IMG/VR virus record: IMGVR_UViG_3300031951_000353
Location: 1-43,719 of that record
DNA length: 43,719 nucleotides
Direction: 5' to 3' (one strand)
Origin: a virus
Below the pieces are notes generated by a model that did not search any database, had not been told where the DNA came from, and saw only the letters and a program-made list of their open reading frames with translations. Both the position numbers and the translations under genes were made by a program. The first letter of the stretch is position 1, and each line of letters opens with the position of its first letter. Shown piece by piece: positions 20,022-27,547 of this stretch.

Positions 20022-21434
20022 GTGCCCATTCCCGCAGCGACTCTCAGCATCAAGGACGGCGCCCTCGGCATCGTTCCGCCCAACGTCAACGGCATCGTGG
20101 CCCTCGTCGGCACGTCGTCGCTGGGCACCAACAACCTCTTCTACAGCTTCAGCGACGTGCAGACGCTGCGCGAGACGCTGGGCACCGGCCCGCTGGTGGA
20201 GGCCGCGGCGCACATCCTCACCATCTCCGGCGGGCCCGTGTACTGCGTGAAGGCCAACAGCTCGACGGCCGGCACCTTCGGCACCGTCACGCGGACGGGC
20301 ACCGGCGTCTCGGTGCTGACGCTGACTGGCTCCGTGCCCGTCGACACCTACGACGTGCGCGTGCGCATCGTGACGGGTGGCGTGAACCCGGCCGCCGGCA
20401 CCACGACGTTCCAGGTGTCGCTCGACGCGGGCCGCACCTTCGGGCCCCTCACGGCGCTGCCGGCCTCGGGCATCTTCGCGGTGCCCAACACCGGCATCAC
20501 CCTCAACTTCTCGGCGGCCACCCTCGTGGCCCTCGACGTCTACTCGTTCACCACCACGGGGCCGTCGTACAACACGACCGACCTCAACACCGCGGTGGAC
20601 GTGCTGCTGGCGGACCCGCGCGAGTGGTTCCTCCTGTACGCGGTGGGTGTGCCTGCCGACGCGGCGGCCACCCAGGGCGTCTTCGCGGCCCTCGACTCGA
20701 AGCTGGCGGCGGCGGCCAACGCGTACCGCTACGCGCGCGGCCTCATGCAGTGCTTCACGGGCACCGACTCGGCCATCATCGCCGCGGTGGCGTCGCTCTC
20801 GAGCACGCGCGTCATGCTGGCGGCCGGGCTGGCGCAGCTGCTCTCCGTCGTCAACGGGGCGCTCAACGACAGGCCCGCGGCAACGCCCATCGCAGCGCGC
20901 GCCGCCCGCGTCGAGCCGTCGGAGGACTTGGGCCGCGTGGCCTCGGGCAGCCTCCCCGGCATCACCTCGCTGCTGCGAGACGAGTTCCGCACGCCGGGCC
21001 TCGACGACGCGGGGCTCGCCACCCTCACCTCCATCGTCGGGCTGTCGGGCTTCTTCGTCGGCAACGGCCGCATCAAGGCGGCGCCCACCAGCGACTTCCA
21101 ACTGCTGCAGTTCGGCCGCGTCATGGACATCGCGAGCCGTACCGTGCGCCAGGGCATGCTGCGCTTCCTCAACGACTCGGTGCGGGTGTCGGCGACGACA
21201 GGCCGCATTCGCGAGGAGGACGCGAAGGCCATCGAGGCGTACATCGAGGGCCAACTGCGGGCCACCACCACCACGCCAGGCTACGCCTCGGACGTGTCCG
21301 TCGTCGTCGATCGCACCGTCAACATCCTCTCCACCCAGCGGCTCCCCGTCCGGTTCCGCATCGTGCCCCTCGGGTACGTCAAGTTCATCGACGGGGAGAT
21401 CGGCTTCTCCAACCCGGCGCTCACGCCTGTCTGA
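20022..21434 (+). CDS. Contractile tail sheath protein
   Basis: The 470-residue protein looks like a DUF2586-type sheath: N-terminal GIVALVGTSSLGTNNL, a middle region on LLADPREWFLLYAVG and LMQCFTGTDS, and C-terminal LSGFFVGNGRIKAAPTSDFQLLQFGRVMDIASRTVRQGMLRFLNDSVRV followed by VSVVVDRTVNILSTQRLPVRFRIVPLGYVKFIDGEIGF. A domain of about 80 residues (97-178) is inserted; a homologous block is found in the baseplate J-like protein. The GTG start follows the 16-base strong leader. It makes this phage a myovirus. Confidence 0.9.
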   Translation: MPIPAATLSIKDGALGIVPPNVNGIVALVGTSSLGTNNLFYSFSDVQTLRETLGTGPLVEAAAHILTISGGPVYCVKANSSTAGTFGTVTRTGTGVSVLTLTGSVPVDTYDVRVRIVTGGVNPAAGTTTFQVSLDAGRTFGPLTALPASGIFAVPNTGITLNFSAATLVALDVYSFTTTGPSYNTTDLNTAVDVLLADPREWFLLYAVGVPADAAATQGVFAALDSKLAAAANAYRYARGLMQCFTGTDSAIIAAVASLSSTRVMLAAGLAQLLSVVNGALNDRPAATPIAARAARVEPSEDLGRVASGSLPGITSLLRDEFRTPGLDDAGLATLTSIVGLSGFFVGNGRIKAAPTSDFQLLQFGRVMDIASRTVRQGMLRFLNDSVRVSATTGRIREEDAKAIEAYIEGQLRATTTTPGYASDVSVVVDRTVNILSTQRLPVRFRIVPLGYVKFIDGEIGFSNPALTPV

Positions 21435-21445
21435 GGACCTGACCC

Positions 21446-21922
21446 ATGCCCCTCGCCTACCCCCTCATCAACGGCAACCGCTACGACTTCAGCAGCGTCG
21501 AGCTCAACATCGCGGGCGCGCTCTTCAACGGCGTCAAGGAAGTCACGTACAGCCAGACGCTCGAGCCAGGCATCGTGCGGGGCAACCGGGCCCAGGTCAT
21601 CGGCCGCACGCGCGGGCCGCTCGACTCGGAGGGGAACCTCACCCTCTACAAGCTGGAGTTCCAGTCGCTCATCGCGGCGCTCCAGGCGCTCGGTGCCCCG
21701 ACCGGCGCAGGCTTCATGGAGGTGCCCTTCGACATCGTCGTCAACTACGCCGAGGTGGGGCAGCCCGTCATCACGGACACCCTCCGCGGGTGCCGCATCA
21801 AGAAGTACGAGGACACCGGCGCTGAGGGCGGCGAGGCCATCGCCACCAGTGTCGATCTCCACATCATGCTCATCCTCAGCGGCGGCCTGCCGCCCATCGC
21901 GGGCAAGCAGCTCCTCCGCTGA
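21446..21922 (+). CDS. Tail tube protein
   Basis: The 158-residue protein directly after the sheath has the tube protein features: NRYDFSSVELNIAGALFNGVKEVTYSQTLEPGIVRGNRAQVIGRTRG, then SLIAALQALG, and a C-terminal ATSVDLHIMLILSGG strand. It should form the inner tube. Size and position match Mu gpM-like tube proteins. Confidence 0.85.
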   Translation: MPLAYPLINGNRYDFSSVELNIAGALFNGVKEVTYSQTLEPGIVRGNRAQVIGRTRGPLDSEGNLTLYKLEFQSLIAALQALGAPTGAGFMEVPFDIVVNYAEVGQPVITDTLRGCRIKKYEDTGAEGGEAIATSVDLHIMLILSGGLPPIAGKQLLR

Positions 21923-21953
21923 GCCAACACGCAGGACCCGGGGAAGGTGACAC

Positions 21954-22271
21954 GTGAAGCCGAGCGAAGAGCAGGTGTCGGAGCTGAAGACGAAGCACGG
22001 TGGCGGGCTGCACCTCATCGAGCACGAGGAGCACGCCGTCGTCGTGAAGATGCCGTCGGTGGGCGAGGCCAAGCGGTTCCGCGCAGCCACCGCAGACGAT
22101 GCGAAGAAGCCAGCGGCGCTCGAGGTGCTCCTCCGTGCGTGCGTGGTGTGGCCGGACACGTCGGGCCTCGACGCCATGATGGCCGAGAAGCCCTTCCTGG
22201 TGGAGACGTTCGGGGGCGGGCTGCTGGAGCTCGCCGGGGCGGCGAAGAGTCCCTCAAAAAAAGCCCTCTGA
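21954..22271 (+). CDS. Tail assembly chaperone, short form
   Basis: A 105-residue protein between tube and tape measure, where tailed phages place the G-type chaperone. It starts with GTG behind GGGGAAGG and holds HLIEHEEHAVVVKMPSVGEAKRFRA and LLRACVVWPD. Its last codons run over a slippery A-heptamer (22256-22262), 6 bases before the TGA, so that a fraction of ribosomes makes the longer form. Confidence 0.8.
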   Translation: MKPSEEQVSELKTKHGGGLHLIEHEEHAVVVKMPSVGEAKRFRAATADDAKKPAALEVLLRACVVWPDTSGLDAMMAEKPFLVETFGGGLLELAGAAKSPSKKAL

Positions 22272-22435
22272 CGGCGGCGCTTGAGCGCGCGCATCGGTCG
22301 CCGTCAGTCGCTGCTGAGTACCTGCTGGCCTTCGCGCGGGGCCACGACGAGGAGGACGAGGAAGCGCCCTACGTGGGCGCGCTGCTGGTGGCCGAGTTCC
22401 TCCACCTGGTGAGGACGGCCCTGACGAAGAGGTGA
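21954..22435 (+). CDS. Tail assembly chaperone, -1 frameshift long form
   Basis: The in-frame part covers 103 codons to 22262, where tandem slippage on A AAA AAA moves ribosomes to the -1 frame and continues as SPLTAALERAHRSPS to the stop at 22433-22435, giving about 160 residues. The extension has a helix rich in acidic residues (FARGHDEEDEEAP) and EFLHLVRTALTK. The position just before the tape measure, the heptamer and the open -1 frame match the G/GT arrangement of lambda and many other phages. Join: 21954..22262, 22262..22435. Confidence 0.8.
22256..22262 (+). promoter_or_regulatory. Slippery heptamer AAAAAAA
   Basis: Seven A residues, a striking run in this GC-rich genome, are read TCA AAA AAA GCC in frame 0. 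A -1 slip re-pairs both tRNAs on AAA AAA perfectly. The frame 0 stop follows at 22269, and the -1 frame is open to 22435. Confidence 0.85.
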
Positions 22436-22438
22436 TGC

Positions 22439-24088
22439 GTGGCGACGGAAACGCTCGAGTGGGTCTACAGCCTCTACGACAAGGTGTCGGGGCCTGCCGG
22501 GCGCATTCAGAAGTCGCTGCAGGGCATCGGCTCCACGCTGGGCGGGCTGCCGGCCAACATCGCCCTCGTTCAACAGGGCCTCGACATGCTGCTGAGCGGC
22601 GCTGCGCAGCTCGGCCGCGCCATCGTCGACGCCAGCCAGTTCGCGGTGAACGCGCTCGCCTTCAAGGAGTCCACCCTCGCGTCCTTTGAGCTGATGTTGG
22701 GCACGAAGAAGGCCGCGCAAGACTTCTTCGACCAGGCGAAGGGCTTCGGGAAGCTCACCCCGTTCGAGACGGAGGACGTCGTCAAGTCGTTTCAGAACCT
22801 CCTGCAGGCGGGCTTCACCCAACAGGAGGTGCCCATCGTCTTCCAGGCGCTCGGTGACGTGGCGGCCGGGAAGGGCTTCGACAAGCAGGTCATCGACCGT
22901 CTCACCCTCGCGTTCGGGCAGATCCGCAGCAAGGGGAAGCTGATGGGGGACGACCTCCGCCAGGTGGTGGAGGCTGGAGTCGGCCGCGGCGTCATCTTCG
23001 AGAACATCGCGAAGCAGCTCGGCATCGACCCAAAGTCGGTCGACGCCGTCATGTCGAAGGGCCAGGTGTCGGCGGACGTGGCCATCACCGCGATGCTCGA
23101 CTCCATCAGGGAGAAGTTCTCCGGCGGGAAGGAGCTCGGCGCCGGAATGCTGGCCCAGGCCACCACCATCCGGGGGCTCTTCAGCACGCTGGCCTCGGCG
23201 CCGATGGACATGTTCCTCGACATCGACCTCGAGAACAGCCCGGGCTTCAAGGGCCTGAAGTCCTTCCTGCAGAACCTCGTCGAGGCGCTCAACCCAGACG
23301 GTGCCGCCGGGAGCCGGTTGAAGGGCCTCATCGAAGCGGTGGTGAACGACGTCGGCGGCATGCTGGGCCGCATCGACATGAACGCCCTCATCGCGGGCTT
23401 CGACACCTTCGTCAGCATCGCCCAGACGGCCATCGAGGGCGCGAAGGTGTTCGGCGCCTCGGTGATGGACGTCATCGGCCCGACGCTGGAGCTGTTCGGC
23501 ACCTACGAGGGCGGCCGGGACGCGTCGAACGGCTTCGTGGAGTCGATGCGGCTCCTCGGGCACCTGCTGGGCGGCGTCCTCAACGTGATGCTGCTGGTGG
23601 GCGGTGCGGCGACGTGGGCCATGGAGGGCTTCTCGGCCCTCTCGAAGGTGGACTTCGGTTACCTGGGCGACCAACTGAAGGAGTTGGGCCTCGACATCGT
23701 GCAGGGCTTCGTGGACGGGCTGAAGGCCGCGACGGGGCTCATCACCAACCCGGTGGGGACGCTCGCCACCCTCGTCACCGACACGATGAAGGGGGCGCTG
23801 GGCATCCAGTCGCCTTCGCGCGTCTTCATGGAGCTGGGCGCGCAGACGGCCGAGGGCTACCGCCTGGGCCTCTCGGGCGAAGGCGCCGCGGTGGACTCTG
23901 CGGTGCAGGCGATGGCCGACGCCACGCCGTCGGGCGGTGGGCGCGGGCCCGTGTCGGTGGCCCTCACCATCAACGTCGATGGCGCAGGGAAGAACGCGGA
24001 GGAAGTGGCTCGGCACCTGGCTGACATGCTGCCGTCGGAGCTCGCGGCGCTGTTCGAGTCGATGGCCATCGAAGGGGGCACGGCGTGA
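22439..24088 (+). CDS. Tail tape measure protein
   Basis: The 549-residue protein follows the chaperones. It contains the usual early motifs (AFKESTLASFELMLGTKKAAQDFFDQAKGF, FETEDVVKSFQNLLQAGF, DLRQVVEAGVGRGVIFENIAKQLGI), a hydrophobic segment around 385-405 (GHLLGGVLNVMLLVGGAATW) and GIQSPSRVFMELG near the C-terminus. It sets tail length and helps DNA ejection. At 549 residues it is short, pointing to a tail near 80 nm. The start is GTG 22439, 3 bases after the frameshift product. Confidence 0.92.
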   Translation: MATETLEWVYSLYDKVSGPAGRIQKSLQGIGSTLGGLPANIALVQQGLDMLLSGAAQLGRAIVDASQFAVNALAFKESTLASFELMLGTKKAAQDFFDQAKGFGKLTPFETEDVVKSFQNLLQAGFTQQEVPIVFQALGDVAAGKGFDKQVIDRLTLAFGQIRSKGKLMGDDLRQVVEAGVGRGVIFENIAKQLGIDPKSVDAVMSKGQVSADVAITAMLDSIREKFSGGKELGAGMLAQATTIRGLFSTLASAPMDMFLDIDLENSPGFKGLKSFLQNLVEALNPDGAAGSRLKGLIEAVVNDVGGMLGRIDMNALIAGFDTFVSIAQTAIEGAKVFGASVMDVIGPTLELFGTYEGGRDASNGFVESMRLLGHLLGGVLNVMLLVGGAATWAMEGFSALSKVDFGYLGDQLKELGLDIVQGFVDGLKAATGLITNPVGTLATLVTDTMKGALGIQSPSRVFMELGAQTAEGYRLGLSGEGAAVDSAVQAMADATPSGGGRGPVSVALTINVDGAGKNAEEVARHLADMLPSELAALFESMAIEGGTA

Positions 24089-24714
24089 GCGCTGCCTTCG
24101 AGGACATCACCACGGCGCGCAACGAGGGCGGCGGACGCCCTCCTCGAGCACCGGCGGGGCGCGCGCCATTCTGGGGTGACTCGCCCGAGTCCTGGGACAC
24201 CGTCACGCTGGCGTCGACGGATCTCCCCGGTGTCTGCAGCGTCTCGGGGCGCGTCGCCAGACGTGTCGACAGGAAGACGAGCTCGGGCCGTCACGCCACC
24301 ACGGTGACGTACCTGGGCGACGAGCCAGCAGAGTTCACCATCACCGTGAAGTTGTGGACGGAAGAGCACCTCCTTCGCTTCGAGGCGCTGCTGGATGCGC
24401 TGTCGCAGCTCGGCCCCGTCGTCGACTCGAAGGACTGGGGGAAGTTCCCCAGGCGGCCCGTCGACGTGCGCCACCCGGCGCTGGACCTGCTCAAGATTCG
24501 GGCGTGCCACGTCGTCGAGGCCGGCATGCTGCAGCCCGCGTCGGAGTCCGGCGTCTTCGAGGCCAGCTTCAAGTGCGTCGAGTACGTCGGCGACGCGCAG
24601 AAGAAGACGGGCGTCACCACCCCAAAGGGCGCCGACTCCAGCATCCTCAGTCGCGGGCCAGGCGCCATCGGACGCCGACTCGTCAAGCCCTCCACCACCA
24701 ACGGGAGGCCGTGA
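24085..24714 (+). CDS. Baseplate-region tail protein
   Basis: A 209-residue protein coupled to the tape measure by GTGA. It has a DTVTLASTDLPGVCSVSGRVARRVDRKTSSGRHATTVTYLGDEPAEFTITVKLWTEEHL core of beta strands and a HPALDLLKIRACHVVEAGML segment. Its position matches the hub or tail-tip proteins that follow the tape measure in Mu-like phages (gp43/gp44 area), but no family was recognised. Confidence 0.6.
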   Translation: MSAAFEDITTARNEGGGRPPRAPAGRAPFWGDSPESWDTVTLASTDLPGVCSVSGRVARRVDRKTSSGRHATTVTYLGDEPAEFTITVKLWTEEHLLRFEALLDALSQLGPVVDSKDWGKFPRRPVDVRHPALDLLKIRACHVVEAGMLQPASESGVFEASFKCVEYVGDAQKKTGVTTPKGADSSILSRGPGAIGRRLVKPSTTNGRP

Positions 24715-25364
24715 TGGCCTTGGCCACCCTCAGCGGGCAGCCCGTGGTGGCGTGCAGGGTGTCCTTCCCGCGCGTGGGCGCGTGGGCGGCCGACGTCATC
24801 ACCGACTCGGCGGTGCCTCTGGCTGGGCGCGTGACGCTGCAGCTCGACGGCGCCACGCTGCAGGGCTTCGTGCGCCGTGGCGGCGTGAAGGACGACGCGG
24901 GCGCCTACCGCCTCGTGGGCGGTGCCGGCGGGCTGTCGAAGTTGGCGCGGGCCCAGGCGTTCAACAACGTGCAGGCCCGGCTGGTGGCCACCACGGTGCT
25001 GGCCGACGCAGGCGAGGCCCTCTCGCCCCTCTCCGATGCGGGCTTGCTGTCGCGCTTCTTCGCCTCGTGGGTGACGCTGCAACTCCCAGCAGGCAGCGCG
25101 CTGTCGACGCTGGCGGTGGCGCTCGATGCTGTGTGGCGCGTGCTGCCCGACGGCACGGTGTGGCTGGGCACCGAGACGTGGCCGACGTCGCCCGTTCCGG
25201 CGTCGGTGGCCATCTCGAGTGACGTGCGGCTGGGCACCGTCGAGCTCGCCACCGACGGCGCCCTCGTGCTTCCAGGTACCGTCTTTGACGGCGAGCGCAT
25301 CGAGTACGCCGAGTACCGTCTCACCGGGCAGGGCTTCTCGGGGAAGGCGTGGGTGTCTGAATGA
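24714..25364 (+). CDS. Baseplate hub-like protein
   Basis: A 216-residue protein whose ATG overlaps the previous stop by one base. It is made mainly of beta strands with GDGTVWLGTETW-like turns (LPDGTVWLGTETWPT), and ends in EYAEYRLTGQGFSGKAW. The place directly before the gp45-like spike is where Mu codes gpP/gp44, the hub. It is shorter than Mu gp44, so the call is by context. Confidence 0.5.
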   Translation: MALATLSGQPVVACRVSFPRVGAWAADVITDSAVPLAGRVTLQLDGATLQGFVRRGGVKDDAGAYRLVGGAGGLSKLARAQAFNNVQARLVATTVLADAGEALSPLSDAGLLSRFFASWVTLQLPAGSALSTLAVALDAVWRVLPDGTVWLGTETWPTSPVPASVAISSDVRLGTVELATDGALVLPGTVFDGERIEYAEYRLTGQGFSGKAWVSE

Positions 25365-25954
25365 GGCCCGCGGCCCTCGACAGGGTGAAGACATACCTGG
25401 CGCGCATCGTCGACGACGTCATGCGGCGCGTGGACTGGTACGCGTGGTACCCGGCGCGCGTGCTGGGGCAGTCGGAGGACGGCACCCTCGAGCTGAGGCC
25501 CGACAACCCGCGCGTACCTGGCCTCTCGAAGGTGCCGCTGCGGCTCGGCGTGCCCGGCGTGCGCGTCAATGTGCTGCCTGGAGCGCGCGTGCTGGTGGGC
25601 TTCGAGGGGGGCGACCCTTCCCGGCCAGTGGCCTCGCTGTGGGAGCGGCAGTCGTGCGTGGAGATTGCGCTCGACCCCTCCAGCGCGCTGCTGCTCGGCG
25701 ACGGCGCGACGCAGGACGCGGTGCATGGCACCTACTTCGTGTCGCAGCTTCAGACGCTGTTGACGGCGCTGCAGACGCTGCAGGTGGCCGTCGGCGTCTT
25801 CGCCACCGCAGCGGGTGGCGCTCTGCCTCCGCTCGTCGCGCCCGCCGCCACGCTCAACACGGCCATCGGCACGTTCTCCGCAGCCCTGACTGCCTTCAAC
25901 ACCGCCGGGAGCGCACCTCCTGGCTACCTGTCCACCCTCGTCAAGGTGAAGTGA
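25361..25954 (+). CDS. Baseplate spike/assembly protein, gpV/gp45-like
   Basis: The 197-residue protein has an OB-fold pattern: WYAWYPARVLGQSEDGTLELRPDNPRVPGLSKVPLRLGVPGVRVNVLPGARVLVGFEGGDPSRPVASLW, as in gpV/gp45 membrane-piercing spikes. A helical C-terminal half (LQTLLTALQTLQVAVGVF) follows. The ATG overlaps the previous gene (ATGA). Confidence 0.75.
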   Translation: MRPAALDRVKTYLARIVDDVMRRVDWYAWYPARVLGQSEDGTLELRPDNPRVPGLSKVPLRLGVPGVRVNVLPGARVLVGFEGGDPSRPVASLWERQSCVEIALDPSSALLLGDGATQDAVHGTYFVSQLQTLLTALQTLQVAVGVFATAAGGALPPLVAPAATLNTAIGTFSAALTAFNTAGSAPPGYLSTLVKVK

Positions 25955-26964
25955 TGCCCGCTCCCTCTCTCGTAGACCCATGGTTCACCCGGGGCGAAGT
26001 CGCCTTCCCGGCGACGACCGACCTGCTCGCCACCCAGCGCTCCTTTCTGTGGTGCTGGAAAGCCGCGCTGATGGACCAGCTCACCGGCGGCAGCACAAGC
26101 GGCATTCGCAACCCGGCGAGCATCTGGACGTGCCAAGGCTCGAGCAATGCGGTTTCCGCTGGGCTCGACGCCGTGGACAGGTTGGGCGCGACCTTCACGG
26201 CCGGCAACATCGTGCGCGCGCCAACCGGAACCGCGCACTCGTGGATTGTCCTCGCCAACACCGCGCTCGGGGCGTGGCTGTGCCTCGACTTCAGCGGTCC
26301 CACCGACGGCGTGGCCGCAGTCTCCTACGCGCGCAACGCTTTCACCGGTGGGAGCACGACGACCAAGCCGACCTCGACAAGCGAGGTGTCGATCGGCGCC
26401 GCATCGGTGGGAGTGGCGTTCACCATGCTGGGCGTCGAGTCGACCTTCGGCGTCACGTACAGGTTCGGGTTCTCGACGAATCAGGGCGGAGAATTCCACG
26501 TCGTGTGCAACCGCGTCGGAACCGGGATCTTCAACGGCTATCTGAATCTCCTGCGGCTGCGCGATCAGTCGCCCGGAGACACGTGGCCCCTGTACGGCAC
26601 AACGCATTTCGCCTCCTCTGGGCGCGGCGCTGGTTCCATGGGATCGATGATCTCCACCTCGGCCGGAGGGCTCCGCACGCCGAACGGCGCAGCGCGAGCC
26701 GCGAACGGAGGTCTCAATCAGTGGTTCTTCGGAGGGACCGGGCTGGACGGCGCGACGATCGACAACTTGCTCAATGAGTGGGACGCCTACCCACTCCTCG
26801 TCCGCACGCAGGACGCAGGGCAGACCGCGTACCGTGGCAGGCTTCAGGACTGGTACGCCATCGGAACGCCGAACGTCGGGGGCGGGTGGCCTGCGCTGGC
26901 TGGGCAGCAGATGATGGTCGTCAACAACGCCCTCATTCCCTTCGGCGTCAACGTCGCGCTGTGA
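25954..26964 (+). CDS. Virion-associated protein inserted in the baseplate cluster
   Basis: A 336-residue Gly/Ser/Thr/Asn-rich protein of beta character (SWIVLANTALGAWLCLDFSG, GVTYRFGFSTNQGGEFHVVCNRVGTG). It lies between the gp45-like and gp46-like genes, which are usually adjacent. Its codons use more A and T at third positions than its neighbours, which suggests acquisition. It ends with an NNALIPFGVNVAL strand. A baseplate or tail-surface role is inferred from place alone. Confidence 0.55.
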   Translation: MPAPSLVDPWFTRGEVAFPATTDLLATQRSFLWCWKAALMDQLTGGSTSGIRNPASIWTCQGSSNAVSAGLDAVDRLGATFTAGNIVRAPTGTAHSWIVLANTALGAWLCLDFSGPTDGVAAVSYARNAFTGGSTTTKPTSTSEVSIGAASVGVAFTMLGVESTFGVTYRFGFSTNQGGEFHVVCNRVGTGIFNGYLNLLRLRDQSPGDTWPLYGTTHFASSGRGAGSMGSMISTSAGGLRTPNGAARAANGGLNQWFFGGTGLDGATIDNLLNEWDAYPLLVRTQDAGQTAYRGRLQDWYAIGTPNVGGGWPALAGQQMMVVNNALIPFGVNVAL

Positions 26965-26974
26965 GGCCCCGCCG

Positions 26975-27547
26975 ATGACCGTCTCCCTCACGTTCAACGC
27001 GCCGACTGTTCCCGACCAGGCCGAGGCGACGTTCGGGCGGCTGCGCATTCCGGTGAACGCGGTGCTGCTGGGGACAACGCAGTTCCAGACGGTGCCCCCG
27101 CCGCCCGTTCCAGCGCCCGCAGTGTCTTCAGTGCAGTTCCAGTCGACGCTCGGCACCTCGTCAATCGACTACGGGAGCGACGTGCTGACGTTCCCCGGCG
27201 TCGACCCCAACCTCACGCTGTCGAAGGGCGGCCGCGTGCTGGCCGAGGCCCTGGCGCGGCGGCTCTCCACGCCTCGAGGCAGCCTGCCGTTCCACGAGGA
27301 CTACGGACTCGACCTGCGCAGCTTCCTCAACGAGGCGGTGACGTCGGACTCGCTGTACCGGCTGAAGTCGGCCGTGGAGCGGGAGTGCGAGGCGGACGAG
27401 CGCGTGGAATCGGCCTCGGTGTCCCTCGACTACAACGCCCAGACGCGGCGGCTCCGTGTACGAATTGAGGCGACGACGGCGCAGGGGCCGTTCCGTCTCA
27501 CGCTCTCCGTCTCGCAGGTGACGGTGGAGCTCCTCACGGAGGCCTGA
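26975..27547 (+). CDS. Baseplate protein, gp46/gpW (gp25)-like
   Basis: The C-terminal 110 residues of this 190-residue protein match the GPW/gp25 fold: GGRVLAEALARRLSTPRGSLPFHEDYGLDLRSFLNEAV, then LKSAVERECEADERVESASVSLDYNAQTRRLRVRIEA. It forms part of the wedge ring that contacts sheath and J protein. The N-terminal 80 residues are extended and proline-rich and not typical of the family. Confidence 0.85.
   Translation: MTVSLTFNAPTVPDQAEATFGRLRIPVNAVLLGTTQFQTVPPPPVPAPAVSSVQFQSTLGTSSIDYGSDVLTFPGVDPNLTLSKGGRVLAEALARRLSTPRGSLPFHEDYGLDLRSFLNEAVTSDSLYRLKSAVERECEADERVESASVSLDYNAQTRRLRVRIEATTAQGPFRLTLSVSQVTVELLTEA

Noticed and set aside
22304-24016. 570-codon minus-strand open frame opposite the tape measure gene
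   Set aside because: Same GC-driven shadow effect; composition is biased to His, Arg, Leu and Val with no recognisable motif, and the plus-strand tape measure is clear.
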